Assembly: GCA_903860995.1 (NCBI GenBank)
Contig: CAIOSS010000172.1
Location: forward strand, 1-5,352
Origin: an uncultured delta proteobacterium
Lineage (GTDB): Bacteria > Myxococcota_A > Polyangia > Polyangiales > Ga0077539
DNA: 5,352 nt
Reading direction: 5' to 3'
Of this stretch, positions 1-5,352 are shown in pieces. Both the position numbers and the translations under genes were made by a program. Numbering within the stretch: the stretch's first letter is position 1; each line of letters starts with the position of its first letter. Below the pieces are notes generated by a model that was given only the letters and a program-made list of their open reading frames with translations, was not told the origin of the DNA and searched no databases.

Positions 1-800
1 CAGTTGGCGGTGTCGCCCGAGGCGGCGTTCACCTCGCACCCGTCCACCGCGTTGGCGTTGCAGTCGCGGAAGCCCGGGCTGCACGCCCCCATCACGCAGC
101 GCCCCCCGACGCAGCTCGCCCCGGCGCTCGCGAACTGGCACGCGTTGCCGCACGCGCCGCAGTGCCGGTTGTCGGCGCCGAGGTTGGTCTCGCAGCCGTT
201 GACCGCCGTCCGGTCGCAGTCGCCGAAGCCCATGTTGCACGCGGCCACCGTGCAGGCGCCCGCCGCGCAGCCCGCCCGCGCGCTGGCGAGCACGCAGTTG
301 CGCCCGCACGCGCCGCAGTGCATCGCGCTCGCCCGGACGTTGGTCTCGCAGCCGTTGGCCGCCATGCCGTCGCAGTTGCCGAGGCCCGCCGAGCAGGCGA
401 TCGCGCAGAGGCCCCCGGCGCAGCTCGCCACCCCGCCCACCGCGGGGCAGCGGGCGCCGCAGCTGCCGCAGTGCTCGACGTCCGTGAGCACGGCGGCCTC
501 GCAGCCGTCGAGCGCCACGCCGTTGCAGTCGCGCAGCCCGCTCGGGCAGGTGAGCGTGGAGATCCCGCAGGTGCCCGCGCTGCACACCGCGCGCCCCCCG
601 ATCGGCGGCGCCGGGCAGCGGCGGCCGCACGCGCCGCAGTGGTCCGGGTCGCCGGCGGCGATGTTCACCTCGCAGCCGTCCGCCGGGCTCGCGTTGCAGT
701 CGGCGAAGTCCCGGTCACAGGCGCCCATCACGCAGCGGCCGTCGGCGCAGGTCGCCGCGGCGTGGGCGAAGCTGCAGCGGTTGCCGCACGCGCCGCAGTG
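1..800 (-). repeat. Degenerate ~150-168 bp coding repeats (Cys-rich modules)
   Basis: Five full modules plus the edge of a sixth recur with the HCG(A/S)CG codons at 798-800, 639-641, 471-473, 318-320 and 162-164 (position of the His codon). The nucleotide core GCCGCACGCGCCGCAGTG, read on the plus strand, is identical or nearly so in four copies; the copy near 456-473 reads Ser in place of Ala. Spacing is 159, 168, 153 and 156 bases, always a multiple of three, so the modules are in-frame internal duplications. Divergence between modules is substantial away from the Cys, Gly and Asp positions, which indicates old duplications. Confidence 0.85.
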
Positions 801-1205
801 GAGATCGGCCGTGAGCGACACGCAGGCGCCCTCGCAGAGCGCCCGGCCCGGGCCCGCGCAGCCGTCGGGACGGTCGGCGGGGGCGTCCCTCGCCTCGGGC
901 GCGTCGGGCGCGTCGGTCGCCCCGGGGAGGTCCGGCAGCGCGTCGAGGCGGACGTCGGGGAGGACGTCGGGGAGGACGTCGAGGCGGACGTCGAAGGACA
1001 CGTCGGGCTGGGCATCGCGGGGGACATCGCGAGGGAGGTCCGTCGGGGCGCGCGCGTCGGGCAGCGAGGTCGTGGAGGCCAGCGGCGGGGCGAACTCGCA
1101 GCCCGCGAACAGCGACAGCAGGCAGAGCGTGGACGGCGCGAGCCAGCGCAGCCCCGCGGGCGGAGGTCGTGGGTGCGATGTCGTGATCGATCGGGCGTTC
1201 GCCAC
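1..1205 (-). CDS. Cys-rich repeat lipoprotein, N-terminal part (runs off left edge)
   Basis: Probably a surface or periplasmic lipoprotein; its molecular function is unknown. Reading the minus strand from GTG at 1205-1203, the frame stays open for 401 codons to the window edge. The start is supported by a GAGGA box 7 bases upstream. Residues 19-35 are hydrophobic and end in LFAGC, giving a lipidated Cys36; Phe at -3 is slightly off the usual lipobox. Residues 57-92 are nine tetrapeptides ending in Asp (VRLD, VLPD and similar), followed by a further Asp/Pro/Ala-rich linker to about residue 112. Then come five complete Cys-rich units of 51-56 residues, with HCG(A/S)CG at residues 136, 189, 245, 296 and 348; a sixth is cut at residue 402. 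Each unit carries a downstream 'DC(N/D)...GCE' pattern. Such proteins are common in myxobacteria and, from memory, are sometimes mislabelled as EGF-like or tryptophan synthase. Even Cys spacing suggests disulfide-bonded or metal-binding modules. The reading is sure, the role is not. Confidence 0.88.
   Translation of the reverse strand, partial: MANARSITTSHPRPPPAGLRWLAPSTLCLLSLFAGCEFAPPLASTTSLPDARAPTDLPRDVPRDAQPDVSFDVRLDVLPDVLPDVRLDALPDLPGATDAPDAPEARDAPADRPDGCAGPGRALCEGACVSLTADLHCGACGNRCSFAHAAATCADGRCVMGACDRDFADCNASPADGCEVNIAAGDPDHCGACGRRCPAPPIGGRAVCSAGTCGISTLTCPSGLRDCNGVALDGCEAAVLTDVEHCGSCGARCPAVGGVASCAGGLCAIACSAGLGNCDGMAANGCETNVRASAMHCGACGRNCVLASARAGCAAGACTVAACNMGFGDCDRTAVNGCETNLGADNRHCGACGNACQFASAGASCVGGRCVMGACSPGFRDCNANAVDGCEVNAASGDTAN
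930..1037 (-). repeat. Nine 12-bp in-frame tandem repeats coding an Asp-rich linker
   Basis: Nine consecutive 12-base units lie here. Two adjacent units, 954-965 and 966-977, are identical (plus strand GTCGGGGAGGAC), and the flanking units 942-953 and 978-989 are identical to each other. On the minus strand they encode xxxD tetrapeptides (LPRD, VPRD, AQPD, VSFD, VRLD, VLPD, VLPD, VRLD, ALPD), residues 57-92 of the lipoprotein. The likely role is an acidic flexible tether between the lipid anchor and the Cys-rich modules. Unit length divisible by three means copy-number change would keep the frame. Confidence 0.85.
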
Positions 1206-1329
1206 TTCGGGGTCCTCGTGAGCCCGTGTGGGGTAGCGGCCGCCCCGCCGCAAGACTCGGCCCGACGGCTGCGCGTTGCTCCGTTGCCACTCCGAGGCGG
1301 CGGCTCTAGCAGGGACAGCACAAACGTTG
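1206..1329. other. Divergent intergenic region
   Basis: These 124 bases separate two divergently read genes and should contain both promoters. On the plus strand TTGCCA (1284-1289) is followed after 17 bases by TAGCAG (1307-1312). The first matches the -35 consensus well, the second matches the -10 poorly (3 of 6), so it is only a weak housekeeping-promoter candidate for the PEGA-like gene. No convincing pair is seen on the minus strand, and no clear operator palindrome stands out. Confidence 0.35.
1213..1217 (-). promoter_or_regulatory. Ribosome binding site of the Cys-rich lipoprotein gene
   Basis: The minus strand reads GAGGA followed by 7 bases and then GTG. This site decides the start: there is no ATG in frame nearby, and the GTG gives a 35-residue leader ending in the lipobox. 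Confidence 0.6.
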
Positions 1330-2442
1330 ATGCGACCGAAGCCCGCAGTGCGACTCGCCCTCTCCATGGCCCTGCTGGCCACGTCCGCGACGCTCGCGGC
1401 CGCCCCCGCCGCGGCGCAGACCCCCGCCGACGCGGCGATCTCCCGCGGCGTCGCCCTGCGCCGCGAAGGCCGTGACGAGGCCGCGCTCCGGGTGTTCCAG
1501 CTGGCGTGGCAGACGTCGGGCGCGCCTCGGGCGCTGGCCCAGGTCGCCCTCGCCGAGCAGGCGCTCGGCCAATGGGTCGACGCCGAGGCCCACCTCGTGG
1601 AGGCCCTCGCCACGCGCGACCCGTGGGTCCTCGCGCACCTCCCGGTCCTTCAGTCGGCGCTCGCGGAGATCAGCCTGCACGTCGGGCGCCTCGACGTGGG
1701 GGGCGGACCCCCAGACGCCGAGGTGGTCATCGACGGCGCCGTGGTGGGCTCGCTCCCGCTCGCCGCGATGCTCCACGTGCCCACCGGGTCGCTGACCTTC
1801 ACGGTGCGCCGCGAGGGGTACATCCCCGTGACGCGCACGGTGCAGGTCGACGCCCGCTTCCCCCTGCGCGAGCGGGTCGCCCTCGCCCTCGCCCTCGCGG
1901 CCCCGGTCGCCCCGGTCGCCCCGGTCGCCCCGGTGGCGCCCATCGTCGCGGACGCCCCGCCGCCCGTCGCGCAGGGAGCGGCCCCGGAGCCTCGGCCCAC
2001 CACGCTGCGGTACGTGGGCTACGCGCTCATCGGCACCGGCGTCGCGGCGCTCGCGGTCTCGGGCGCCTTCCTCGGCGTCAACCTCGTCTCCGCCGCCTCG
2101 GCCGGCTCTGCCACCCCCGCCTCGGAGGACCCATACGGCGCCTGGGCGCGCTTCCAGGCGAGCGAAAACGCCACGCAGCAGAGCACGGGCAGGGGGCAGT
2201 GCGCCCTCGCCCAACAGCGCGGGAGCGCCGACGCCGCGCAGGTGCGTGACCTCTGCGCGCGCATGTCGACCTCGGCGACGGTGGCGCTCAGCGCGGGCAT
2301 CGCAGGCGGGGCGCTGCTCGTGACGGGGGTGCTGCTCACGGTGGCGGGCCGATCGCGGGCGCCCGGCAGCGCCTCGCGGTGGGCGCTCGCGCCATGGATC
2401 GCCGCCAACACCCACGGCGCGTCCCTCTCGGGCACCTGGTGA
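1330..2442 (+). CDS. Secreted TPR/PEGA-like envelope protein
   Basis: A 370-residue envelope protein without known enzymatic motifs. The ATG at 1330 gives a normal signal peptide: basic start (MRPKPAVR), hydrophobic stretch at residues 9-25 and an AAAQ cleavage region near 27-30. An upstream ATG at 1276 would add 18 residues that spoil the signal. The ribosome site is weak (AGGGA at 1311-1315, 14 bases away). Residues 34-98 look like a pair of TPR helices (GVALRREGRDEAALRVF, then ALGQWVDAEAHLVEAL). Residues 118-175 look like a PEGA domain, a small beta fold found in surface proteins: LDVGGGPPDAEVVIDG, a Pro/Thr-Gly turn and FTVRREGYIPVTRTVQV. An APV-repeat linker (191-203) leads to two hydrophobic segments (about 228-255 and 316-339) separated by a polar loop with Cys291 and Cys309. 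The chain ends GASLSGTW. This architecture is common in myxobacteria; a scaffold or peptidoglycan-contact role is inference. The next gene follows after 20 bases. Confidence 0.85.
   Translation: MRPKPAVRLALSMALLATSATLAAAPAAAQTPADAAISRGVALRREGRDEAALRVFQLAWQTSGAPRALAQVALAEQALGQWVDAEAHLVEALATRDPWVLAHLPVLQSALAEISLHVGRLDVGGGPPDAEVVIDGAVVGSLPLAAMLHVPTGSLTFTVRREGYIPVTRTVQVDARFPLRERVALALALAAPVAPVAPVAPVAPIVADAPPPVAQGAAPEPRPTTLRYVGYALIGTGVAALAVSGAFLGVNLVSAASAGSATPASEDPYGAWARFQASENATQQSTGRGQCALAQQRGSADAAQVRDLCARMSTSATVALSAGIAGGALLVTGVLLTVAGRSRAPGSASRWALAPWIAANTHGASLSGTW
1901..1936 (+). repeat. Four 9-bp tandem repeats coding the APV linker
   Basis: CCCCGGTCG occurs at 1901, 1910 and 1919, with a fourth copy at 1928 differing in one base (CCCCGGTGG). 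It encodes the repeated Pro-Val-Ala linker between the PEGA-like domain and the first membrane segment. Immediately upstream, about 1878-1896, a 6-base GCCCTC repeat encodes Ala-Leu repeats. Both are in frame and typical slippage sites. Confidence 0.85.
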
Positions 2443-2450
2443 CCGCCGTG

Positions 2451-2456
2451 GGGGAG
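2451..2456 (+). promoter_or_regulatory. Ribosome binding site of the GGDEF-EAL gene
   Basis: GGGGAG lies 6 bases before the ATG at 2463. It supports this start over the in-frame upstream ATG codons at 2379 and 2394, which lie inside the preceding gene, and over the in-frame GTG codons at 2439 and 2448, which lack a comparable site. Confidence 0.65.
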
Positions 2457-2462
2457 AGCGCC

Positions 2463-4577
2463 ATGAGCTCGGAGGTCGACCCGTGCGCGATGCTGCGGGC
2501 GGTGCTGGCGCGCTTCCCGGATGCGGTGACGGTGAGCGTCGCCGTGCGCGACGCGGACGGCCACGCCCGCGACATGCGCCTGCTCTACCTCAACGACGCG
2601 GCGCGCGAGGGACAGCCCGACCCCGAGGCGGCCATCGGGGCGCTCTGCAGCGAGCTGTGGCCGCAGATGGTGCTCAACGGCGCCTTCGCGGCGTGCATGC
2701 GGGTGCTCGACGGCGCGGCGCCGGAGTCCGGGGAGTTCTGGTGGACGGAGAGCGCGACGTACCGGCCGCTCGGCAACGAGTACAAGGCCGTGCGCGTGGG
2801 CCCCGAACTCCTGCTCTGGGTGCTGCGCGACAGCGCCGACCTCGCGCGGCGCATGGGCGACGAGGAGGCCCGCTTCCGCGCGGCCTTCGACGCGGCGCCC
2901 GCGGGCATGGCGCTCATCGACCTCGGCGGGCGCGTGGCGCTGGCCAACGAGAGCCTCGCGCGCATGACCGGCCGCGACCGGGATGGGCTCCGCGGCCGCG
3001 CCTTCGCCAGCCTCGTCACGCCGAGCGACGCGGGCGACGTGGCCGAGGCCATCGCGTCGCTCTTCCGCGACGTGCCGCTCACCTATGACCGCGAGCTGCG
3101 GCTCGAGCGGCCCGGCGGGGCGGAGGTCTGGGCGCGCGTCTCGCTCGCGCTGGTGCGCCAGGCCGACGGGGTGCCCAGCTACTGCGTCGCCCACATGCAC
3201 GACGTCACGGTGCAGAAGTCCCTGGAGAACGCGCTCTCGCACCAGGCCCTGCACGACCTGCTCACGGGGCTGCCCAACCGAGCGCTCCTCCACGACCGCC
3301 TCGACCAGGCCCTCGCGCGCCTCGTGCGGCACCCGGGCGTCGTCGCGCTGCTCTTCATCGACATCGACCAGTTCAAGCTGGTCAACGACGGGCTCGGCCA
3401 CGCCGCGGGCGACGCCCTGCTCGTCGCCGCGGCCGAGCGCCTGAGGCTGGCGACCCGCCTGGGCGACGCGGTGACGCGCTTCGGCGGCGACGAGTTCGTG
3501 GTGATCTGCGACGAGCTCCGCAGCGAGTCCGACGCGATGGTGGTCGCGACGCGGGTGCAGGAGGCCTTCCGGGGGCCCTTCACCTGGGACGGCGCCGACT
3601 TCGCCATCACCCTGAGCGTAGGCATCGCGACCGCGACCACCGGCGGCGTCGACGCGCAGTCGCTGGTGCGCGACGCCAACGTGGCGATGTACCGGGCCAA
3701 GGAGGAGGGCCGCAACCGCTGCGTGTTCTTCAGCGACAGCCTGCGGGCCAACGCCATCGACCGGATGCAGACCGTGATGGCGCTGCGCGAGGCCGTGGCG
3801 CGCGAGGAGTTCCGGCTGGTGTACCAGCCCATCGTCGACCTCATCGCGGGCAAGGTGGTCGGCGTCGAGGCGCTGCTGCGCTGGCAGCACCCCGAGCGGG
3901 GCCTGCTCGCGCCGGACGCCTTCATCCCCGCGGCCGAGGACAGCGGGCTCATCGTCCCGATCGGCGCGTGGGTGCTACAGGAGGCGTGCCGGCAGAGCCA
4001 GCGCTGGCACGAGGCCTTCCCTGCGTACGCGTCGCTGCGGATGGCGATCAACCTGTCGGCCCGGCAGATCGTGCACCCGGGCCTGGTGGGCGTGGTCGCC
4101 GAGTCCCTCGCGTCGGCCTCGCTCGACTCGTCGACGGTGGTGCTCGAGGTGACCGAGAGCGTGCTCATGACCGACCCGATGAAGGCCAACGGGGTGCTGC
4201 GCCTGCTCAAGGGCCTCGGGCTGCGACTGAGCGTCGACGACTTCGGCACCGGGTACTCGTCGCTCACCTACCTGAAGCGCTTCCCTATCGACATCCTGAA
4301 GGTCGACAGGTCCTTCGTGGCGGGCCTCGGCGCCGACAGCGAGGACTCGGCCATCGTGGCCGCGACGGTGGGCCTCGCGGGCGCGCTCGGGCTGCAGGCC
4401 GTCGCCGAGGGGGTCGAGACCGAGGACCAGATGGCGCGCCTCGTCGACCTCAGCTGCCCCAGCGCTCAGGGGTACTTCTTCTCCCGCCCGATGCCGCCGC
4501 AGGGCGTCGAGGATCTCCTCGCGCGCGACCCCTCCTGGGATACCCACTGGAACGGCCGGGTTCGAGCCTACGGGTAG
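2463..4577 (+). CDS. PAS-PAS-GGDEF-EAL c-di-GMP synthase/phosphodiesterase
   Basis: A 704-residue cytosolic signalling enzyme with no signal peptide or membrane segment. GGDEF domains make the second messenger c-di-GMP from two GTP; EAL domains hydrolyse it to pGpG. Order: a weak PAS-like region (about 10-125, with LLYLNDAAREG), a clearer PAS domain (about 135-250, with FRAAFDAAPAGMALID), GGDEF (about 258-417) and EAL (about 430-685). GGDEF motifs are complete: HDLLTGLPNR near 264, DIDQFKLVND, and GGDEF at 341-345. An RLGD inhibitory site (332-335) sits five residues before it, as in product-inhibited cyclases. The EAL domain keeps E469-A-L-L-R-W, N530, E562 in EVTE, D592-D593 in DDFGTGYS, K613, E649 and Q669, so it should be active. 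Which activity dominates cannot be told from sequence; the PAS domains probably sense a ligand, redox state or partner. The 20-base gap after the PEGA-like gene suggests co-transcription. Confidence 0.95.
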   Translation: MSSEVDPCAMLRAVLARFPDAVTVSVAVRDADGHARDMRLLYLNDAAREGQPDPEAAIGALCSELWPQMVLNGAFAACMRVLDGAAPESGEFWWTESATYRPLGNEYKAVRVGPELLLWVLRDSADLARRMGDEEARFRAAFDAAPAGMALIDLGGRVALANESLARMTGRDRDGLRGRAFASLVTPSDAGDVAEAIASLFRDVPLTYDRELRLERPGGAEVWARVSLALVRQADGVPSYCVAHMHDVTVQKSLENALSHQALHDLLTGLPNRALLHDRLDQALARLVRHPGVVALLFIDIDQFKLVNDGLGHAAGDALLVAAAERLRLATRLGDAVTRFGGDEFVVICDELRSESDAMVVATRVQEAFRGPFTWDGADFAITLSVGIATATTGGVDAQSLVRDANVAMYRAKEEGRNRCVFFSDSLRANAIDRMQTVMALREAVAREEFRLVYQPIVDLIAGKVVGVEALLRWQHPERGLLAPDAFIPAAEDSGLIVPIGAWVLQEACRQSQRWHEAFPAYASLRMAINLSARQIVHPGLVGVVAESLASASLDSSTVVLEVTESVLMTDPMKANGVLRLLKGLGLRLSVDDFGTGYSSLTYLKRFPIDILKVDRSFVAGLGADSEDSAIVAATVGLAGALGLQAVAEGVETEDQMARLVDLSCPSAQGYFFSRPMPPQGVEDLLARDPSWDTHWNGRVRAYG

Positions 4578-4601
4578 CGCACCCGGAGCGGGCCCGTGCG
4601 C
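4577..4601 (+). terminator. Possible hairpin just after the GGDEF-EAL stop
   Basis: GCGCAC (4577-4582) is the exact reverse complement of GTGCGC (4596-4601), giving a 6-bp stem with a 13-base loop. It starts on the last base of the stop codon. No T tract follows, and short GC palindromes are frequent by chance here, so this is only a candidate for a factor-assisted terminator or an mRNA end-protecting hairpin. Confidence 0.2.
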
Positions 4602-4659
4602 CCGCCGCGGGAGAGGGATTGCCAGCCGCGAGCGATCCGGCGAATCATCCGCAGCGCCC

Positions 4660-5118
4660 ATGAAGCCCGCCCTCCGCCTCCTCGCCGCGAGCCTGCCCCT
4701 CTGCATCGGCTGCGGCGATTTCACCCCCGTGGAGACGCCCCGGGTCAGCGGCGGGGACGCCGGCGCGGGCGCCACCCTCAACGGGTGCACCCCGGAGCTG
4801 TTCGTCGACCGCAGCGCCGACGGCGCCGAGCGCACCATCGGCTTCGGCGGCGAGCGCGGGAGCGGCGGGTTCTCGTACGCCCCGAAGTGCATGACCGTCG
4901 CCGCGGGCCAGGACGTCACCTGGGTGGGCGCCTTCGCCACGCACCCGCTGACCCGCGGCGTGCCGGGCGACGTCAACGGCGGCGCCGCGGGCAACCCCAT
5001 CCCCACCACCATGAGCGGCACCACCATGACGGTGAACTTCCGCCGGCCGGGCACCTACCCCTATGTCTGCGGGATGCACGCCTTCCTCGGCATGACCGGG
5101 GTGGTCGTCGTCCGGTAG
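4660..5118 (+). CDS. Plastocyanin-like blue copper lipoprotein
   Basis: A 152-residue small cupredoxin, expected to shuttle electrons through a single type-1 copper at the outer face of a membrane. The signal is short: MKPALR, a hydrophobic stretch to residue 17, then CIGC with Cys18 the likely lipidated residue. A Gly/Ala/Asp-rich tether (about 19-42) precedes the domain. Copper ligands are visible as His95 (ATHPL) and C137-x2-H140-x4-M145, the spacing seen in plastocyanin. Beta-strand patterns fit a cupredoxin fold: MTVAAGQDVTWVG, TMTVNFRRPGTYPYVCGMH and the closing VVVV. Cys43 and Cys77 may form a disulfide. Its redox partner is not in the window. The ATG at 4660 lacks a clear ribosome site, so translation may be weak or coupled to the upstream message; a purine-rich GGGAGAGGGA at 4609-4618 is too far away to serve. 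It could instead have its own promoter in the 82-base gap, though none is obvious. Confidence 0.9.
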   Translation: MKPALRLLAASLPLCIGCGDFTPVETPRVSGGDAGAGATLNGCTPELFVDRSADGAERTIGFGGERGSGGFSYAPKCMTVAAGQDVTWVGAFATHPLTRGVPGDVNGGAAGNPIPTTMSGTTMTVNFRRPGTYPYVCGMHAFLGMTGVVVVR

Positions 5119-5135
5119 CACCCCCTCAGGGGCAC
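5118..5135 (-). terminator. Possible hairpin between convergent genes
   Basis: In the minus-strand transcript GTGCCCC can pair with GGGGTGC (two G-U pairs) around a four-base loop that contains the start of the stop codon. On the plus strand only the central four C-G pairs remain. No T tract is present. It sits where convergent transcripts should end, which is the only other support. Confidence 0.2.
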
Positions 5136-5352
5136 CCCCGCTGCGCCGCGGACCACGCCTCGCCCACGCGGCGCACCGCCACGTCGGTGTCGATCGCGTC
5201 GTCCACCCCGCGCTGCGCCACCGGGAGCATCGCCGACCACCGCGCGCGCAGCCCCCGCAGGCACGCCGGGGTCTCGCCGCGCACCGTCAGCGCGTCCTCG
5301 CAGCGCCCCGCGCGCACCACCCAGCGCGCCCGCTCGCGGCGCAGGGCCAGCC
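5126..5352 (-). CDS. C-terminal end of an unrecognised protein (runs off right edge)
   Basis: The minus strand is open from the window edge for 75 codons to a TGA at 5128-5126. The visible tail begins within LALRRERARWVVRAG, then has GRCEDAL, TPACLRGL, a helical stretch rich in Ala, Arg and Val, and ends AAQRGCP. There are three Cys residues, a few Trp and no membrane segment; the pattern suggests alpha-helical repeats, perhaps the end of a secreted TPR-like protein, but I do not recognise a family. Third positions are mostly G or C, as expected for real coding here. The true start lies beyond 5352; internal start codons such as the GTG at 5318-5320 would cut into an otherwise continuous reading frame. 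Its stop is 7 bases from that of the copper lipoprotein. Confidence 0.6.
   Translation of the reverse strand, partial: LALRRERARWVVRAGRCEDALTVRGETPACLRGLRARWSAMLPVAQRGVDDAIDTDVAVRRVGEAWSAAQRGCP

Noticed and set aside
1..800. Regularly spaced repeats considered as a CRISPR-like array
   Set aside because: Spacing is always a multiple of three, the repeats diverge except at Cys/Gly/Asp codons, and the whole stretch is one open reading frame, so they are protein modules.
4..1221. Long plus-strand open frame of 405 codons opposite the Cys-rich lipoprotein
   Set aside because: It is the antisense of the repeat gene; its product is low-complexity Ser/Pro/Gln/Ala-rich, without domain patterns. The minus-strand frame has a signal peptide, lipobox and conserved Cys modules.
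1271..1291. Minus-strand TGGCA...GCAA resembling a sigma-54 promoter
   Set aside because: The GG and GC elements do not have the required ten-base spacing.
2019..3890. 623-codon minus-strand open frame opposite the PEGA-like and GGDEF-EAL genes
   Set aside because: Long antisense frames are expected in DNA this GC-rich. The product is His/Arg/Ala-rich without any recognisable domain, while the plus strand carries complete enzyme motifs.
4578..4659. Gap before the copper gene checked for a promoter, small RNA or riboswitch
   Set aside because: Apart from a 6-bp stem near 4577-4601, no paired promoter elements or extended conserved structure could be seen.
3975..5054. 359-codon minus-strand open frame across the EAL region and the copper gene
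   Set aside because: It spans two well-supported plus-strand genes and the gap between them and has no domain pattern; a shadow frame.

Overview
The window looks like chromosomal DNA from a very GC-rich member of the Myxococcota, most likely of the Polyangia/Sandaracinus type. Evidence is the extreme G/C preference at third codon positions and three typical protein styles: a lipoprotein with Cys-rich 'HCGACG...GCE(T/V)N' repeats behind an Asp-rich linker, a secreted TPR/PEGA-like protein with an Ala-Pro-Val linker, and a small plastocyanin-like lipoprotein. The taxonomic call is an inference from style, not from a marker gene.

Layout: (1) positions 1-1205, minus strand, hold the N-terminal ~401 residues of a Cys-rich repeat lipoprotein that runs off the left edge. 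(2) Positions 1206-1329 are a divergent intergenic region that should hold the start signals for both flanking genes. (3) Positions 1330-2442, plus strand, encode a 370-residue secreted/envelope protein with a TPR-like region, a PEGA-like domain and two membrane segments. (4) Twenty bases later, positions 2463-4577 encode a 704-residue soluble PAS-PAS-GGDEF-EAL protein with intact diguanylate cyclase, inhibitory-site and phosphodiesterase motifs. (5) Positions 4660-5118 encode a 152-residue plastocyanin-like copper lipoprotein. (6) Positions 5126-5352, minus strand, are the C-terminal end of an unrecognised gene that converges on the copper protein with only 7 bases between the two stop codons.

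The PEGA-like protein and the GGDEF-EAL protein are close enough to be co-transcribed, which would pair an envelope protein with a cytosolic c-di-GMP enzyme. That link rests on spacing alone. The copper protein could be read from the same transcript or have its own promoter in the 82-base gap. I see no RNA gene, CRISPR array, insertion sequence, integrase, toxin-antitoxin pair or recognisable defence system. Base use is even across the window, with no sign of recent transfer. I did not find a convincing new system; the most interesting items are the repeat lipoprotein, the envelope/c-di-GMP gene pair and the in-frame DNA repeats in two linkers.
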